NCBI GenBank assembly: GCA_023333565.1
Contig: JAJKFH010000553.1
Coordinates: 558,001-622,000 of the forward strand
Length of the DNA stretch: 64,000 bases
From: Puffinus mauretanicus
Lineage: Eukaryota; Chordata; Aves; Procellariiformes; Procellariidae
Reading direction: 5' to 3'
Shown here: positions 11,989 through 28,390 of the stretch, in pieces
Numbering within the stretch: position 1 is the first letter of the stretch
Layout of the letters: every line of letters begins with the position of its first letter
The notes under the pieces: model-generated
What the model saw: only the letters and a program-made list of their open reading frames with translations
The model's database searches: none
What the model was told of the DNA's origin: nothing
Position numbers and translations under genes: made by a program

Positions 11989-12754
11989 CAAGAAGGCCAA
12001 GTGCAAGGTCTTGCACATGGGTCAGGGCAATCCCACGCGCAAATACAGGCTGGGTGGAGAATGGATTGCAGCCCTGTGGAGAAGGGCTTGGGGGTGTTGG
12101 TCGATAAGAAGCTCAACATGACCTGGCAATGTGAGCTTGCAGCTCAAAAGGCCAACCATATCCTGGGCTGCATAAAAAGAAGTGTGACCAGCAGGTCGAG
12201 GGAGGTGATTCTCCCCCTCTACTCTGCTCTCATGAGACCCCACCTGGAGTACTGCATCCAGCCCTGGGGCCCCCAACATAAGAAGGACATGGACCTGTTG
12301 GAGTGAGTCCAGAGGAGGGCCACGAAGATGATCAGAGGGCTGGAGCACCTCTCCTATGAAGACAGGCTGAGTTGGGGCTGTTCAGCCTGGAGACGGTTCT
12401 GAGGAGACCTTCTAGCAGCCTTCCAGTACCTGAACGGGACCTCCAAGAAAGCTGGAGAGGGACTTTTGACAAGTGGTAGGATAAGGGGTAATGGCTTTAA
12501 AATGAAAGAGGGTAGATTTAGATTAGAGAGAAGGAAGAAATTCTTCACTATGAGGGTTGTGAGGCACTGGAGCAGGTTGCCCGGAGAAGCTGTGGATGCC
12601 CTATCCCTGGAAGTGTTCAAGGCCAGGTTGGACGGGGCTTTGAGCAGCCTGGTCGAGTGGAAGGTGTCCCAGCCCATGGCAGGGGGGTTGGAACTAGATG
12701 GTCTTTAAGGTCCCTTCCAACCCAAACCATTCTATGAGTCTAGGATTCTATGAG
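11989..12754 (+). mobile_element. CR1 LINE 3' fragment between BCO2 and PTS
   Basis: About 765 bases of CR1 3' end, longer than the copy in the BCO2 intron. The reverse-transcriptase tail reads [20 protein letters not shown], then [20 protein letters not shown], then [20 protein letters not shown]. An in-frame TGA at 12304-12306 follows. The element ends with the CR1 3' UTR and a TTCTATGAGTCTAGGATTCTATGA tail. It is defective. It sits between the exon-2 relic of the left inverted PTS copy and the PTS CpG island, so it inserted into what would have been intron 1 of that copy. Confidence 0.93.
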
Positions 12755-12851
12755 ACATTAGCTGGGGACAAGGAGAGGCAGCTGAGCTGTGGCAATGAAC
12801 AAAGCAGGCATTCTGCCCACTTGCGCGCCAGGGCAAGGCAAGGGCAGGCTC

Positions 12852-12887
12852 CTGCGCCCACTGCCGCAGCGGGCCGAAAGGAGACCC
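12852..12887 (-). pseudogene. Possible relic of PTS exon 1, left inverted copy
   Basis: Minus-strand sequence reads GTCTCCTTTCGGCCC and ends at a CAG, resembling the end of functional exon 1 (GTCTCCTTCAGCGCC, then CACAG before the donor). The length between the shared VSF codons and the exon end is about the same. GC-rich sequence gives such matches by chance more easily, so this rests mainly on its position. It lies upstream (minus strand) of the exon-2 relic once the CR1 insertion is discounted. Confidence 0.25.
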
Positions 12888-13140
12888 CCCGGTAGTGTCC
12901 AAGGGGAACTGTGTGAGGAGCTAAGCCCGGCGCCCGAGGGAACAGGCTGGCGCGTCGGCTGCCACAGCGCAGACAGGGCACCCGCTGAGGCTCAGGCACC
13001 GCCGCGGCGGGCTGGCGCGCACCCGCCGGCGCCTCGGCGTGCGGGTTCCGCGGGCGGCGCTGCCGAGCCGCCGCTCTGCCCTAGGGCCCGGATGGAAAAG
13101 GCCACGCCAGCGCGCAAGCACCGCCCGCCGCGGCCTTGCT

Positions 13141-17757
<4,617 letters not shown>

Positions 17758-18028
17758 AATGAGCTTAAGCTCAATTGGTCAGAAACTCTGCTGCATAATC
17801 AGATCAGTGGATTACTTCAACCCTGCTCACTGTGTTCCCCACACCTAGACGTTGGTTATGTATTAGGTAAGGACAAATACAGATGTTTCACAAGAATTCT
17901 TGCAGCGATCTAGCAATTCAGGTTCTCAGAATTTGTTGATTTGTCTGCTTTTTCTCAAGACATTCCTGTTTTGCAAACCCAAACCACCAAGCTGATGTGA
18001 AATTTACAATTGTGCCATGTTAAATAAA
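17758..18028 (+). other. PTS: PTS 3' UTR and poly(A) signal
   Basis: AATAAA at 18023-18028 lies about 270 bases after the PTS stop codon and is the best poly(A) signal on the plus strand. The 3' UTR end is inferred from it. Confidence 0.65.
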
Positions 18029-21000
18029 GTAGCTTTCTAGGGAGGAGAGGGCCTGACAAAATGTATGTCCTGTCCGGTCACAAAAGGCTTTGATTTTTCT
18101 CTAATTAAACATTGGATTGATTTATGATTTTTAATAACCTGCACTTTGGTGTTGTTTTGGTTCTTGATCAAGTAGAGGAACATTCTTGAGAATGAGAACT
18201 ACATGATTCTGTTTTTTCATTTTTCTTCTTTTTTTTTTTTTCCTGTGCTGCAGGCTCATTTCTTCTTGTGGCTAGCAGGTCTTTCTCTGTATAAAGAACT
18301 GGTATAGTGAGCAATATAGTTGTTTACAAAGCAATTCCCAATCCAAACTGCAGAGCTAAAGAGAACAGTATGTTGTTGAGAATCAGCATGGGAAGCTGAG
18401 GAAACTGCGAAGTTGGAACATTGCAGACCCAGTGGTGTCAGAGTGCCCTGATGCATGGGTGAAAGTAGGCAAGAACAAACCTTTAAATACTGGTTATCCA
18501 GCTGGTGTTCCAAAGATGCCACTCTTGTGAAGTCTTGCTGAGAGAATGCTTCTCACCTTAGAAAATTCTGGCTGATTTTGTCTCATTGTAATGCAAGTAC
18601 TCACTTCTTAGATAGCTTGTGGTGCTATGTCAGCTAGGGCCAGTACAGACATATAGACATAATTCTCACCTTGCTGAGGAGTCATCCCTGCTACAGGAGA
18701 CTTTCCATTCTGTATCTGATCAGGGACAGCTGAAATAGTAGGGAAGGATCTGTGATACCTTGAGTCCATATCCACTGAAGCCCCCTGAAAGCTTCTTGGC
18801 ACAAGCAGCCAGATCAAGCACGTTTTTCTTAGGGAAGTTTTTATGAGTTCTGTAGGTACAGGATCAAACTCTCTCCTTTCATCTTTCTGGAGAAAGCAGT
18901 CAGCTCGTGTTCCTGCTGCGATGATCAACAATTACTTGGTATTTTCATCATCAGAATCCCATGTCAGGAAGGCCTTGTAGACGAAAGAAGCACTTGGTAT
19001 GCATCAGTCACCAGGGCTGCAGGTTCCTGTGGTCACTTGTAGAACAGGAGATGCAACACTATTCAGCATAGGTTGTTACAAAAGGATGAGGCTGAGAGAT
19101 GAGTTTAAATGAACACTAACCAAATTATTCTGAAGATTCCTGAAATTGTAGGCATACTGTGAAAGCTAAGTGCTGGAGGAGGAATGCATGTAAAACCAGT
19201 TAGGGAACAGTTATTGTACAATTCCTGTGGTTAAGAGCCATGAGATCAACCTGTCTGTCCAGAGGCAGAAGTGATAGTACTGTACGTGATTCTCTTTATC
19301 ACATGAGCAATGTCCTGAAGAGTTATTGGGTATGGCCATGAAGAATAACTTAATGCATATAATTAAAAAAGTGATATCCAGGGTAATAATTCCCTTGCTT
19401 TACAAGGAAATTATGCATCGGAATAATGGTAGCAAACAGCACCATTTAGAAAGGTTTAATGAAGCTTGCCTAATAGTTAACCTTGGCCGCACTCTTCTAC
19501 AGGCTGAAGGTAAAGTATCCTTCTGTACCTACCAGTTCGGCTAGAAACTAGTTTTTACAGTTCCAAAAAATACTTTGACTGCTTTCTCTTGAACTGTGAC
19601 TGCTTTATATGAGGACAATTCTGTGCTGTCTCCTGCCTTGATCCAACTTTGCTCAAACTTTCTGGATGAGCTTCTAAAAGGGAATAGTAAGCAAAGGCTG
19701 GAGATGAGGGATATTCCAACCTTCCCACTTTGGCAGAGCAAAACCTCTGCCATGGGAGCCCCAATGTTGGGGTTTTTTTCCCTCTTGAAGGTAGTGCTTT
19801 GGCGAATAATTGGCTGAAGGTTCATTCCATATGTCACTCAAGTAGAGAGTGCTCAGTGCATCAGATGAAGGGAACGCGCTGTTGTCACACTGTTGCCCCT
19901 TCTCCTCCTTTTTTTCCCCCAGATGTGGAACCAGTCAGCTTTTTTCAGTGTGGGCTCTGGCCAGGGAGGTTTTGCGGCTTACCCAAATGCTCCTGCTGGT
20001 CTCTAGTTCACTAGTGTGATAGGTCATTCTGGTTTGCTAAAATGATGTAAATCATACTGGATGATAGCTGCCGATGATGGTTCACAAAGCATTTGGTGTC
20101 TTCAGTGAGTCATGGAGACCAAAACATGTCATGTGGTGTCTTTATTGGAAGAGTAATTTAGCTGTTGACATTGTTGACAAAAAACAAGCAAACAAATGAT
20201 TACATCTATATAGCACAGCCCATTGCTATTATTAGAACGAAGTCAGGTGCTAGGCCAGAAAAACCTAGCCCAAATTCCTGATCTTTTACTGCAGTGCAAC
20301 ATAGCCCTGACAAAGTCCCACAATAGCTTGGGCATTTATATTTATTGCTGTGTTGCATGTTGGAGATGTATTCATATCCTTTATTCTGATTTCTCCAGTT
20401 TAAATGGCAGCAGATGTGGGGAGATGGAAATAAATTGGTTGACTGGATAGTGGCTTGGGTGAAGGGGGTTGGCAATATCAGAGCTGGAACTGTAATTGCC
20501 TATGTCTCAAGAAATTACAGTGTATTCTGTCCCTTCTCCTGCTTAGAGGGGTCTTGATCTTTGCAGGTGCGTGTGAGCTCCATGTAGGGAAGTGTCTGTA
20601 GGAATCAGCCTCCAAATTCACAGGTTAGGGAGAGAGGGTTATATAAGGAGAGAATTAACTCACATAATTAAACATTAAGATCTTTGTGCTGTAACGTAGT
20701 TACTGAGTGATGAAATTGTTTGAAGGAGAACTGTTCAGGTGATGGTGGGGTCCAAGACAGCAATTAAAAGGTCAAAGCTGATCCCAGGAGAGCTACTGTA
20801 GGAGCAGGACTTCCAGCTTTAGTGCACGTAAATGTAAATAGCAGTATAATGACACCAAGACCAGAAAAGTGCTGTGTTGTGTTTAGTAGGGACTGAGGGG
20901 GAAGACCCGGTTCTGCCTTCCTGTCACATGGAAAGATAAATCATCAGGTTATATAGAAGAGGAGTAGTGCCAGGGCAGGGACCAAATGAACGGGGAGCCT

Positions 21001-23174
21001 GTGCAAGAAGCTGGCGATGTTGGTTGCTTGCGCTTCACTTATGCTCACGTTGTGCTTCATCTACCATGACCATTTGGTTCTGCCAATGAGAAGCAAAGCA
21101 AAGTTTGAGGCTGCCCAGTTTCAAAGGAAAGCTGTTTAGCAGCAGTTCTTTTTTATTGTTTCTAGGGAACATTTTCCCATTCTGCCTCACTGCAAGCAGA
21201 AAAAGTCTTTTTCTCTTTTCTATGCTTGAAATACAGTGGCCATAGGAGGACTGTGTGTTCAGCCCCAGCTTTTGTGGTGTGGGGAGTGGGAATTGATCAT
21301 TTGAAATGAAACAGCGCAGAGCAAAAGGGACACCATTACAAAAGGATCCTCAAAGTGAAAAACAGCAGCTAGGACTGAGCCAAGTTCTGCCACCGAGTCT
21401 TACGTGCCACTCCCTAGGCTGTTATTTATAGTTCATTGTAGCCCCAACAATGACGGAGTTAATAAATAATCCAGGCATCACTTCTGATGAGGGACTGTGT
21501 GGGACATGGAGCCCCCACCAGGAGCTGTTCCTCCGAGTTAAGACGACTGGCAGTATCTTACGATTCCTGAATTGAAGTTTGCCCCCGTAACATGGCTTCT
21601 TTGTATATGTGTACAGTGCCTGGAAGACAATGAAGGCTGCGGGGGTGTTCACAGGACCTCTGCCTGCTTCGGTGCCCAAGACTGGCAGTGCCTTGGGAGG
21701 GAATGAGAGGTTGAATGAAGCAACACGGAGCCTCCAGCTTTGTTCTGCTAAATGTTTGGGAAGGTCACTGTGAACAGAGCTGTGGGCTGTCAGGAGAGAA
21801 GGAGCTGCTGTTGGTAAGAGCTGCTGAGCCACCAAGAGAGAGGGCCCATCCCTGTCTCTGCCCCAGAGTTCCCAGCTGAGAGCCGGAGGGCTGACTTGCT
21901 GGCTAACATTTTCCTAGCTGCTCACTGCACGTTCCTCATTTTCCAGGGGCCGTGCCTGGGGTGGGCGTCTGCAGAGACACAGGCCAGAGATGGGAGGAAG
22001 CCTAGGGGCCCTCAAACGCAGTTCCCTCCTCCTGCAGGCAGTCATCATTTAGGATGTCCAGTAATGTACCAAACTCTACTTTAAAGCTCGTTAGAATGTT
22101 TGCTCCATCCCTGGCTCTAATTACCAGCAGTATCCATGTGTGTAATGGGGACGCCAATTGGAAGTAGGGCATAAGGCCACAGGGAAAGTGGTGCTAGTGA
22201 AGAGAACACGTGAGGGGGTTAAGGGGCATTTTGTGGCTCTCCCCCTGCGATGAACATTATTTGTCCTGTGTACTCAGTGAGGCCAGGGCCTGGGGGAAAG
22301 AGGGTGTGGTCTTCCCGCATATGTACAAGGGGAGCTGTTTTATGGCAGAGCCATGGTTTGGGCATTTTCAAATGTTTGCGTGCTTTGCTCACTCCAATGT
22401 TTTTTTTATTGGTGTGGGCGTGAGTATCTGTAAATAGAATAGAGTCATTAGGATGGGAGGGAAAACAGGCTTTTACTGTACCAGGGGTAGGATTTATTTA
22501 TTCAGACACTGCTGAAGCACTGGTTTGGAAAACTCAATGGCTGCTCTAAAAGTTACGTGGAAGTGTCTGTGGATGTGGCAAAGGACTAAACAATGCTGTC
22601 CCAAAACAAGGCACCTCTGAGCCAAATGTTTCTGCTTCAGATTTGTAGTATCACCTGACTCTCTCCTGTTATTCCTGTCCCTCCCCAGTGGGCAGCTGAG
22701 AGAGTGAGCATATTTCCACCAGAAAGGGATGGGTGCAGCCAACAAGAGACCCAAGGCTAAAACTACATCTTGTTCTGCAGCAGTGGGATTTTGGAGTACT
22801 GTAAGTTAAGAAAATAATGTTTAATCCTGATTGTTGGGTTACTCCCAGAATGAGTGATGCACTTCCTCCTGCTATATCTACGGTAAGACTTATTAATGAG
22901 AAGTGAAATCTGTAGTCCAAGAAGTTGGGGTTGTTCTGCTGATTTTTTTGAGGCAGTATGCATTACCTGGGATAGCACCACAGCTATTAAAAGTTCAGGA
23001 ACTATAGGAAGTCAGTCAAAGGGTGGGAAAATTTTTAATGGAGCTTTATCCATTTGCTGTAATCACTCTGTTAATTAATGTTTTAAAGCTAAATACTTCC
23101 AGTAACAGATTCCTACTCATGGTTAACTCAAGATTTCATAGATGCGTCCTGAAGAATTGGGCTCAGGGCTCATC
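18029..23174. other. PTS-PLET1 intergenic DNA, left part
   Basis: No exon, RNA gene or clear repeat was recognised. Open frames are short and unlike known proteins. The only low-complexity sequence is short homopolymer runs, such as the T-run near 18230-18242. Confidence 0.5.
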
Positions 23175-23316
23175 TGATACACCCTCAGAGCCACTTCTCT
23201 GCCCCTGTAAGCAATCAAGTCCCTGTCAGATGCCATGTCATCGACTTCGTACCACCCTCCATCTGGCAGGCACTCCCAGAGGTTGTTCCAACTGCGCAGA
23301 GCAAGGCTCTGTGCTG
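23175..23316 (-). pseudogene. Degraded copy of PTS exon 6, right inverted copy
   Basis: On the minus strand this aligns with the final PTS exon (17616-17757) with about the same coding length of 142 bases. The frame reads WNNLWECLPDGGWYEV and then SDRDLIAYRGRE, against [16 protein letters not shown] and [12 protein letters not shown] in the gene. A 2-base deletion sits before the shared tryptophan and the acceptor AG is lost. No stop codon occurs at the homologous end, and the open frame runs on to about 23123. Nucleotide similarity alone is modest; the call is strengthened by the clear exon-5 relic 615 bases upstream on the same strand (507 bases in the gene). Confidence 0.7.
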
Positions 23317-23930
23317 TGCTGCAAACAGAACCGAGTGATTTACAACACAAAAGAAAAGAAGAAATGTATTTGTCCTAGGCTTGTTTCAGGCCATGGATCA
23401 GACTGTCAGTCAATGTTTGCTGCCAGCTATGGAGTCTTTCAAACAAGGACCCAAAGTTTCCCCCGCGTGAGACCCAGAGACTGTCACAGGAGCAAAGGTT
23501 GAACTAAGTCACCAGATTTTGGGTCCTGGATGAATTAGAGCCAGCAGAAGGGAGCCCAGGACTGAGACACCTGGATCCAGGAGATCTGGCTGACTGTACC
23601 AGCGAGCCCCGACCTCCCAGCACCACAGCAGTGCGCTTTAACACTGGGTGCTCTTTATGGGCAGCTCTCTGGTGAGTGTTGGAAATGGGCCAGGGAGACA
23701 AACTGTCTCATTTCTATGGACTTTCTTCCTATCAGCCTACCTGGCCATGCATGAAAGCATTGTGGCTTTCTCAGAAGTGAAGACAGGCTAGAGAGCTGGA
23801 GACAGAGCTGCCAAGGGGGCATTTTCTAGGAGAAAGGGTTGTCTTGTGTGTGATGACTCATTTGTCCTCTACATGCATCCACACAGCTGTAGGACCTCCT
23901 TGGTCTCTGCCATATGTTTCTGCTGCAGAA

Positions 23931-24000
23931 CTCGCAAGTTCAGCAAAATACTTGACATCCTGATCCAGATTCTATGGTGGAGTGGCTCCATGATTGCCTT
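23931..24000 (-). pseudogene. Degraded copy of PTS exon 5, right inverted copy
   Basis: Minus-strand sequence matches PTS exon 5 (17038-17108) at about 53 of 70 positions, with borders in register at both ends. It encodes AIMEPLHH and then, after a 1-base deletion, LDQDVKYFAEL, against AIMEPLDH and [11 protein letters not shown] in the gene. The catalytic aspartate is replaced by histidine. The donor GT is lost (the exon is followed by TT) and the acceptor AG is degraded. Pyrimidine-rich intron sequence upstream is also shared with intron 4 (a CCAG...TGT...TTTC pattern), which supports a genomic duplication. It is tail-to-tail with the functional gene. Confidence 0.88.
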
Positions 24001-24309
24001 TGGGGCAAAAAAGGAAGACACGGGCAGCTGTCCTGGTGGCAGGGCCAGATAATGTGGCATGTTCTTGTCTCTTGGGACATTTAACTCTGAATCAAAGGAG
24101 GGTCTTGCTTTGCTTGCACTTCAGGGTTGGTAACTGAGGTGATGCTAGTTCTTTTCTCAGTGTTATTGACAGCTACTATGTTTGGCTTTTTTTTATTATT
24201 ATTATCTACAGCAGTTTCACATGTTTTAGTCTCAGCAATGTCTTTTACGCACTGATGTGAGCTGCTTGGGTGTTGCAGGCCTCACCCTGATTTCCCTTCT
24301 TGTTAAAAC

Positions 24310-24360
24310 AAGGGAATTTCCGTATGTTAGGTTCAATGTTCAGTTACAATGCAGTACCCT
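24310..24360 (-). pseudogene. Possible relic of PTS exon 4, right inverted copy
   Basis: The plus strand has GTATGTTAGGTT, then CAATGCAG, against GTCTGTCAGGTT, then CAATCTGCAG, in the reverse complement of functional exon 4. It lies about 310 bases beyond the exon-5 relic, where intron 4 of the gene is 317 bases. The middle of the exon would be deleted. Plausible from position, weak from sequence. Confidence 0.3.
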
Positions 24361-24589
24361 TTGCAGTCCTTTTCCTGGTTATGTTTGTGACATAAGTTTT
24401 ATCAGGGAAATTAGACAGGCATGTAAAAGGAAATGCTAGTTTTTGCTGCTGAATAGTGTAGAAGTTAATGAGAATGCCACTGATGGGGCTTATCAATGGG
24501 ACAAAGCCACCAGGATTTCACCTCTCTGGAGGTGAACTGCATTGCTCTGAATGCCCAGCACTCATAGATAATATGGTAAATGGGAGTTG

Positions 24590-24900
24590 CCACAAGGATA
24601 TTTAAAAGGAATTTCATATGTATTATCCGAGGCAAAGAGCTGTAATCTTACGAGATAGATGTTATCAACAGTGAGATTAAAATTGAACAGTAGTTTACAG
24701 CACTAATTAGAATTTTATTGTGTGTTGTGCACTGCAATAGCAGAAGATACAACATACTCAGATCTCTACTAATTACCCTGCCTGCAAAACAGATGCCAAT
24801 TTTAATAGCTGGACCCTAAAAATTTATTTCTACTAAATTCTGCGGAAACATTCCATTAGTGCATCACTTCAGGCACTAGGTGGTTAAAATTTCATCTGAA
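24590..24900. other. AT-rich block, candidate conserved non-coding element
   Basis: An AT-rich, non-repetitive stretch with several homeodomain-type cores (CTAATTAG, ACTAATTACC, AATTTTAATAG) and no coding signal. Its texture resembles vertebrate conserved enhancers. That is only an impression, as conservation cannot be seen in one genome. Confidence 0.25.
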
Positions 24901-27880
24901 ATTGTGCTTGGTACTTCTGACTTTACAAACCAATCACTCTACAACCCACCAGGAAACAAGAAAATCAGTGGAGATTAGTATGAAACAAGTGAAAGTTTAC
25001 ACTTGCATTGACAAGCCTATAGGTATGAGAGGGAGAAATATCTTATCTTTGATGCAAACCATGGCTTTTTGAGATAGATAAAATTTGAACAAGCAACAGA
25101 GTTACATAAGGTGCTCCCATTTTAAAGCAAAACCAGCCTTAGCAGGGAGAAAAAGGGCATGGCTCGGGGAGAAGGGGACTGATCTCTGGAGTCAGCAGTC
25201 ACAGACCACTGTCGAGTCCCCTTGTGTTGGGTCCAAGGATAGGTGTAGGCAAATTCACCACTGCATACTTCTCCCTTCTTGAAACTGAGCTGAGCACAGC
25301 TATTGCAGATTGCGCCTGTCTTGGTTTGCACCCGTGCCTCTGAGTTGCCAACCTGGCGAGTGCCAACCAACTCGGGCTGATGGATAGCATCAGCTCTGAA
25401 CAGCTGCAGAAACCAAAACGGTCTAGAGAAGATGACTGGAGTGAAGACAGGGCTATCTGATACCATGCCTGCCTTTTGGGAGAGCAGACTTCTGAAGAGA
25501 GGAGGCCCAGAGGGCAGACCAGGGCACCCGCTGCCTCCACGTAGGGCTGAGTACAGGCAGCCAGTCCCTCTCCCGGCAGCTGCCCTGGCAGCTGCAAAGC
25601 ACTGAGAAAATGGGACAGCGCTGAAGAAAGGATCAGATGCCCAAACCAGGTGGAGAAATTAGGTAATGCAGTGGTTGTATTTAGTATTTCCAAATAAACT
25701 GCACCTCTCAGTTTATTATTTTCCTTCCTGGCTGAGAGGGTGCAGAGGTTCAGGAAGAGAGAGCAAGAGAGAGGCCGTGTGTATGTGTATCTGTGTCTGT
25801 GTGTCTGATGCTGGGACCAGAGTCTGGAGGGGCAGCCTGACCCTGAAGCTGCGCAGTGGAGCTGCACCTCAGATGTTGTTCTGAGTTGGCCTTACACCAA
25901 TACCTAATGGGAAGGACAGAGCCTGTTCCAGTGTCTGAAGGAATTAATGACTCTTCTTATAAGCACGAAAGGTAACAGAGCTTTGAGTCCTTTCTCCTTC
26001 CTCCCTTTGAATTGTATGTGGGCAAATGCTCTTTGGAGGAGAAGGACTCTGAATGCAAACCCTGCAAGCTTGTTTATATGCTGGGTTGGTCCCTGACATC
26101 CCTGCTGGGTACATATGCTTAACTGGGCCCAGAGAGTCTGGACATGGTGATAAAGCAGGAGCTTTCCTTTTAAAGCTTCCTGTCATTCCCATAAACTTTA
26201 AAGGGTAAAGATAATCCCTTGGCATGGAGCTGAGACCCCGGAAGGGCTTTGGCAGGACCACCACTGACCTTCCTTTGCCCTTATTACTGTCTGCTATGGT
26301 CAAGGGCTGTCCAGCCAAAGCACAGCCCAGAGCAGGGCGTACAGGCACGTAGCACCTGCTCACCCTGTGGCCCTGGAGCACCAAGGGTGAGGTCAAAGTC
26401 AGCAGCCATCCTGCATGTTTAACTTGCCCACTTAAACAGCAGAGAGATTCACTTAAACCTGTAATATTATCAGAGAAAGGCAGGAGTGAGAGGAGAGATC
26501 CTTTTATCCGAATCTCCAGCACTATTTGGAGAGGACGGGATGCCAAAAGAGCAGAGAAATGAAAAGGGCAAAGGATTAATATAGGGGAGCCGCCCTTGCG
26601 CTGGTGGCCCTGGGCGGGTCTGATGCTGGCAGGGGAGGATAATGGAGCATCTGTTGAAAAATTTGGGCAACAACAGCAGATCTGTGAAGCAAGACAGGCT
26701 TATTGGCATTATTTGTAACAAATAAGAGCCAGATGTTAATCACAACTGTCCAGTTTTAGCTATTACTTTTTCAGACAATTCTGTAGCAAGAAAAAAAATC
26801 CCTCTTAAACCACACCTGATGTCTAAAGGCCTGAGAAATACAGATGGTCAGGGACAATTTCTTCCTTGTGTGCCCAGCTCCTGTGCTAAGTTCTCAGGAA
26901 TATGAAGGCTCCTCTACTGTCAGGTTCTTAGCGCTCTGGAGTGAACCTTTCATCACTTGGTAGTTAGAATTTATTCAACAGAAATAAGGGCTAATTGTAG
27001 GGACATCACAAACTCCGGGCTAGTAAGGCCAGGTTAAAGCTAGATCTCATCCATGACCATCGAAATACTGTTACGATCTGGAGCTCAGTCTTCTGAAGAG
27101 GAAATAGCAAGAGGATTAGTGGGGCAGGGATGCCTTTCTGACTCTACCCTCCAAAAAGCCTTCTGGCTCATCCTGTACAGGATTGCAGTGTACAGGCCTC
27201 ACTTTTATTTGTGTCTTTATGTGCTCATCTGTGGGGTCAAAGCCAAATATTTCACAGTATTCAGAATCATTTCAATCCCCCCGCCACATCACAGTGAAGC
27301 CAGGAAATAATGTTATGTGCAAGAGCCAACTTTCATTCCTTAATTTATTTAGATTAGTTTAAGAAAAAATGTCTTTCAAGAAGTTTGAAAATTCCTAAAT
27401 AAACACTATCCATATAAAAATACAAACAATAGTAATAAAATCAAGGTATTCAGTGGCCCATACAATCTTGCCCTGCAGCAAAATCAGCTGTTGATTAAAA
27501 ACCGAGAATAAAAAATACCCACCCTGCCATTCCAGAAAGCCAGAAGAAAACCAGAGAAACTTTATAAGGCATCCACTGAAATAACAAAATTTAGGGGATG
27601 CTGCACCAAATAACAATATGGAGCGTAAATTCCCAAGGCCTGGGCCTTTAGGGAGGATACCCTGCCAGCAGGATCTCTTGTCCTGGTGAAGGAGTCTCCT
27701 CCCCAGGTGGAGGGTTGGTGGGCACACTTATTTTCTCTGTGCTTGCACTGGAGGTTTTAAACTGGCTGAGGCATGTGAATCCTAAACCCGTAATTTCCTC
27801 TCCCAGTCTCAATTCTGCTTCCAACAGTTTTGGTGAATATACTGGAGGGGACTGTGCCAGACTGTCACTGAGGCACGTAT

Positions 27881-27899
27881 GCACACACACACACACACA
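27881..27899. repeat. Short (CA)n microsatellite
   Basis: An uninterrupted CA dinucleotide run of about nine units. Too short to be more than a possible length polymorphism. Confidence 0.8.
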
Positions 27900-28241
27900 T
27901 AAATGCATCCTGTGAATGCAGGTCCCAGGCTACACAGCCAAAAGCAGACCTTTCCTTGAGCTACCCAGCAGATCCTGGTACCCTGATGAGAAGAGGGCCT
28001 TTTCCCTCTCAAGCATTTTCATGCTTTTCTGTGCTTCACAGAACCCCAGGTGATGAGTAAGGAATTAATTCATGCAGCGTTCCTTCGTTAAACGGGATCT
28101 GCTTTTCACCATGTTATGCTTTTCTAGCTGAAAAGCTAAAACAGTGATCTCTGACTTGCTATGAAACATTTCATCTTGCTGAGATTGCTGGCCCTGGGCG
28201 AGGGGAGTAAGGGGAGGATCAGCCCTGTGGACGAATAGACC

Positions 28242-28390
28242 TTTATTATTTAATGTAAGTGCAGTTACCATCCTAATACACAGAAGAAGTGAGTAGTTTT
28301 CCTGAGTAGATCAGCTGCCTGCCCTCCCATGCATACTGCAAGCGAGGAGGAAAGGTGCAGCACAGCTGGGTCATCTTCTCTTCCCGACTC
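28242..28390 (-). other. PLET1: PLET1 3' UTR and poly(A) signal
   Basis: On the minus strand AATAAA (plus-strand TTTATT at 28242-28247) lies about 145 bases after the PLET1 stop. The UTR end is inferred from it. Confidence 0.55.

Larger units (their letters stand above)
24361..28241. other. PTS-PLET1 intergenic DNA, right part
   Basis: No supported gene. It includes an AT-rich block rich in TAATTA and ATTA motifs (about 24590-24900), a (GT)-rich stretch near 25775-25806 and a short (CA)n run at 27881-27899. A long minus-strand open frame at 25199-25867 has no recognisable domain and is probably chance. Confidence 0.5.

Noticed and set aside
25170..25200. Possible PTS exon-3 relic on the minus strand (CTCTGGAGTCAGCAGTCAC)
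   Set aside because: Exon 3 is only 23 bases and the match is about 18 of 28 with gaps, about 200 bases off the expected place. Not distinguishable from chance.
25199..25867. 222-codon minus-strand open frame between PTS and PLET1
   Set aside because: Longest open frame in the window, but it has low-complexity composition, no domain, no splice partners and no similarity to PTS or other proteins I know. Probably chance.
26885..26975. Possible PTS exon-2 relic on the minus strand (CATCACTTGGTAG)
   Set aside because: The position is where a collinear copy would put it, but the translation shows stops and only about ten bases match well. Too weak to call.
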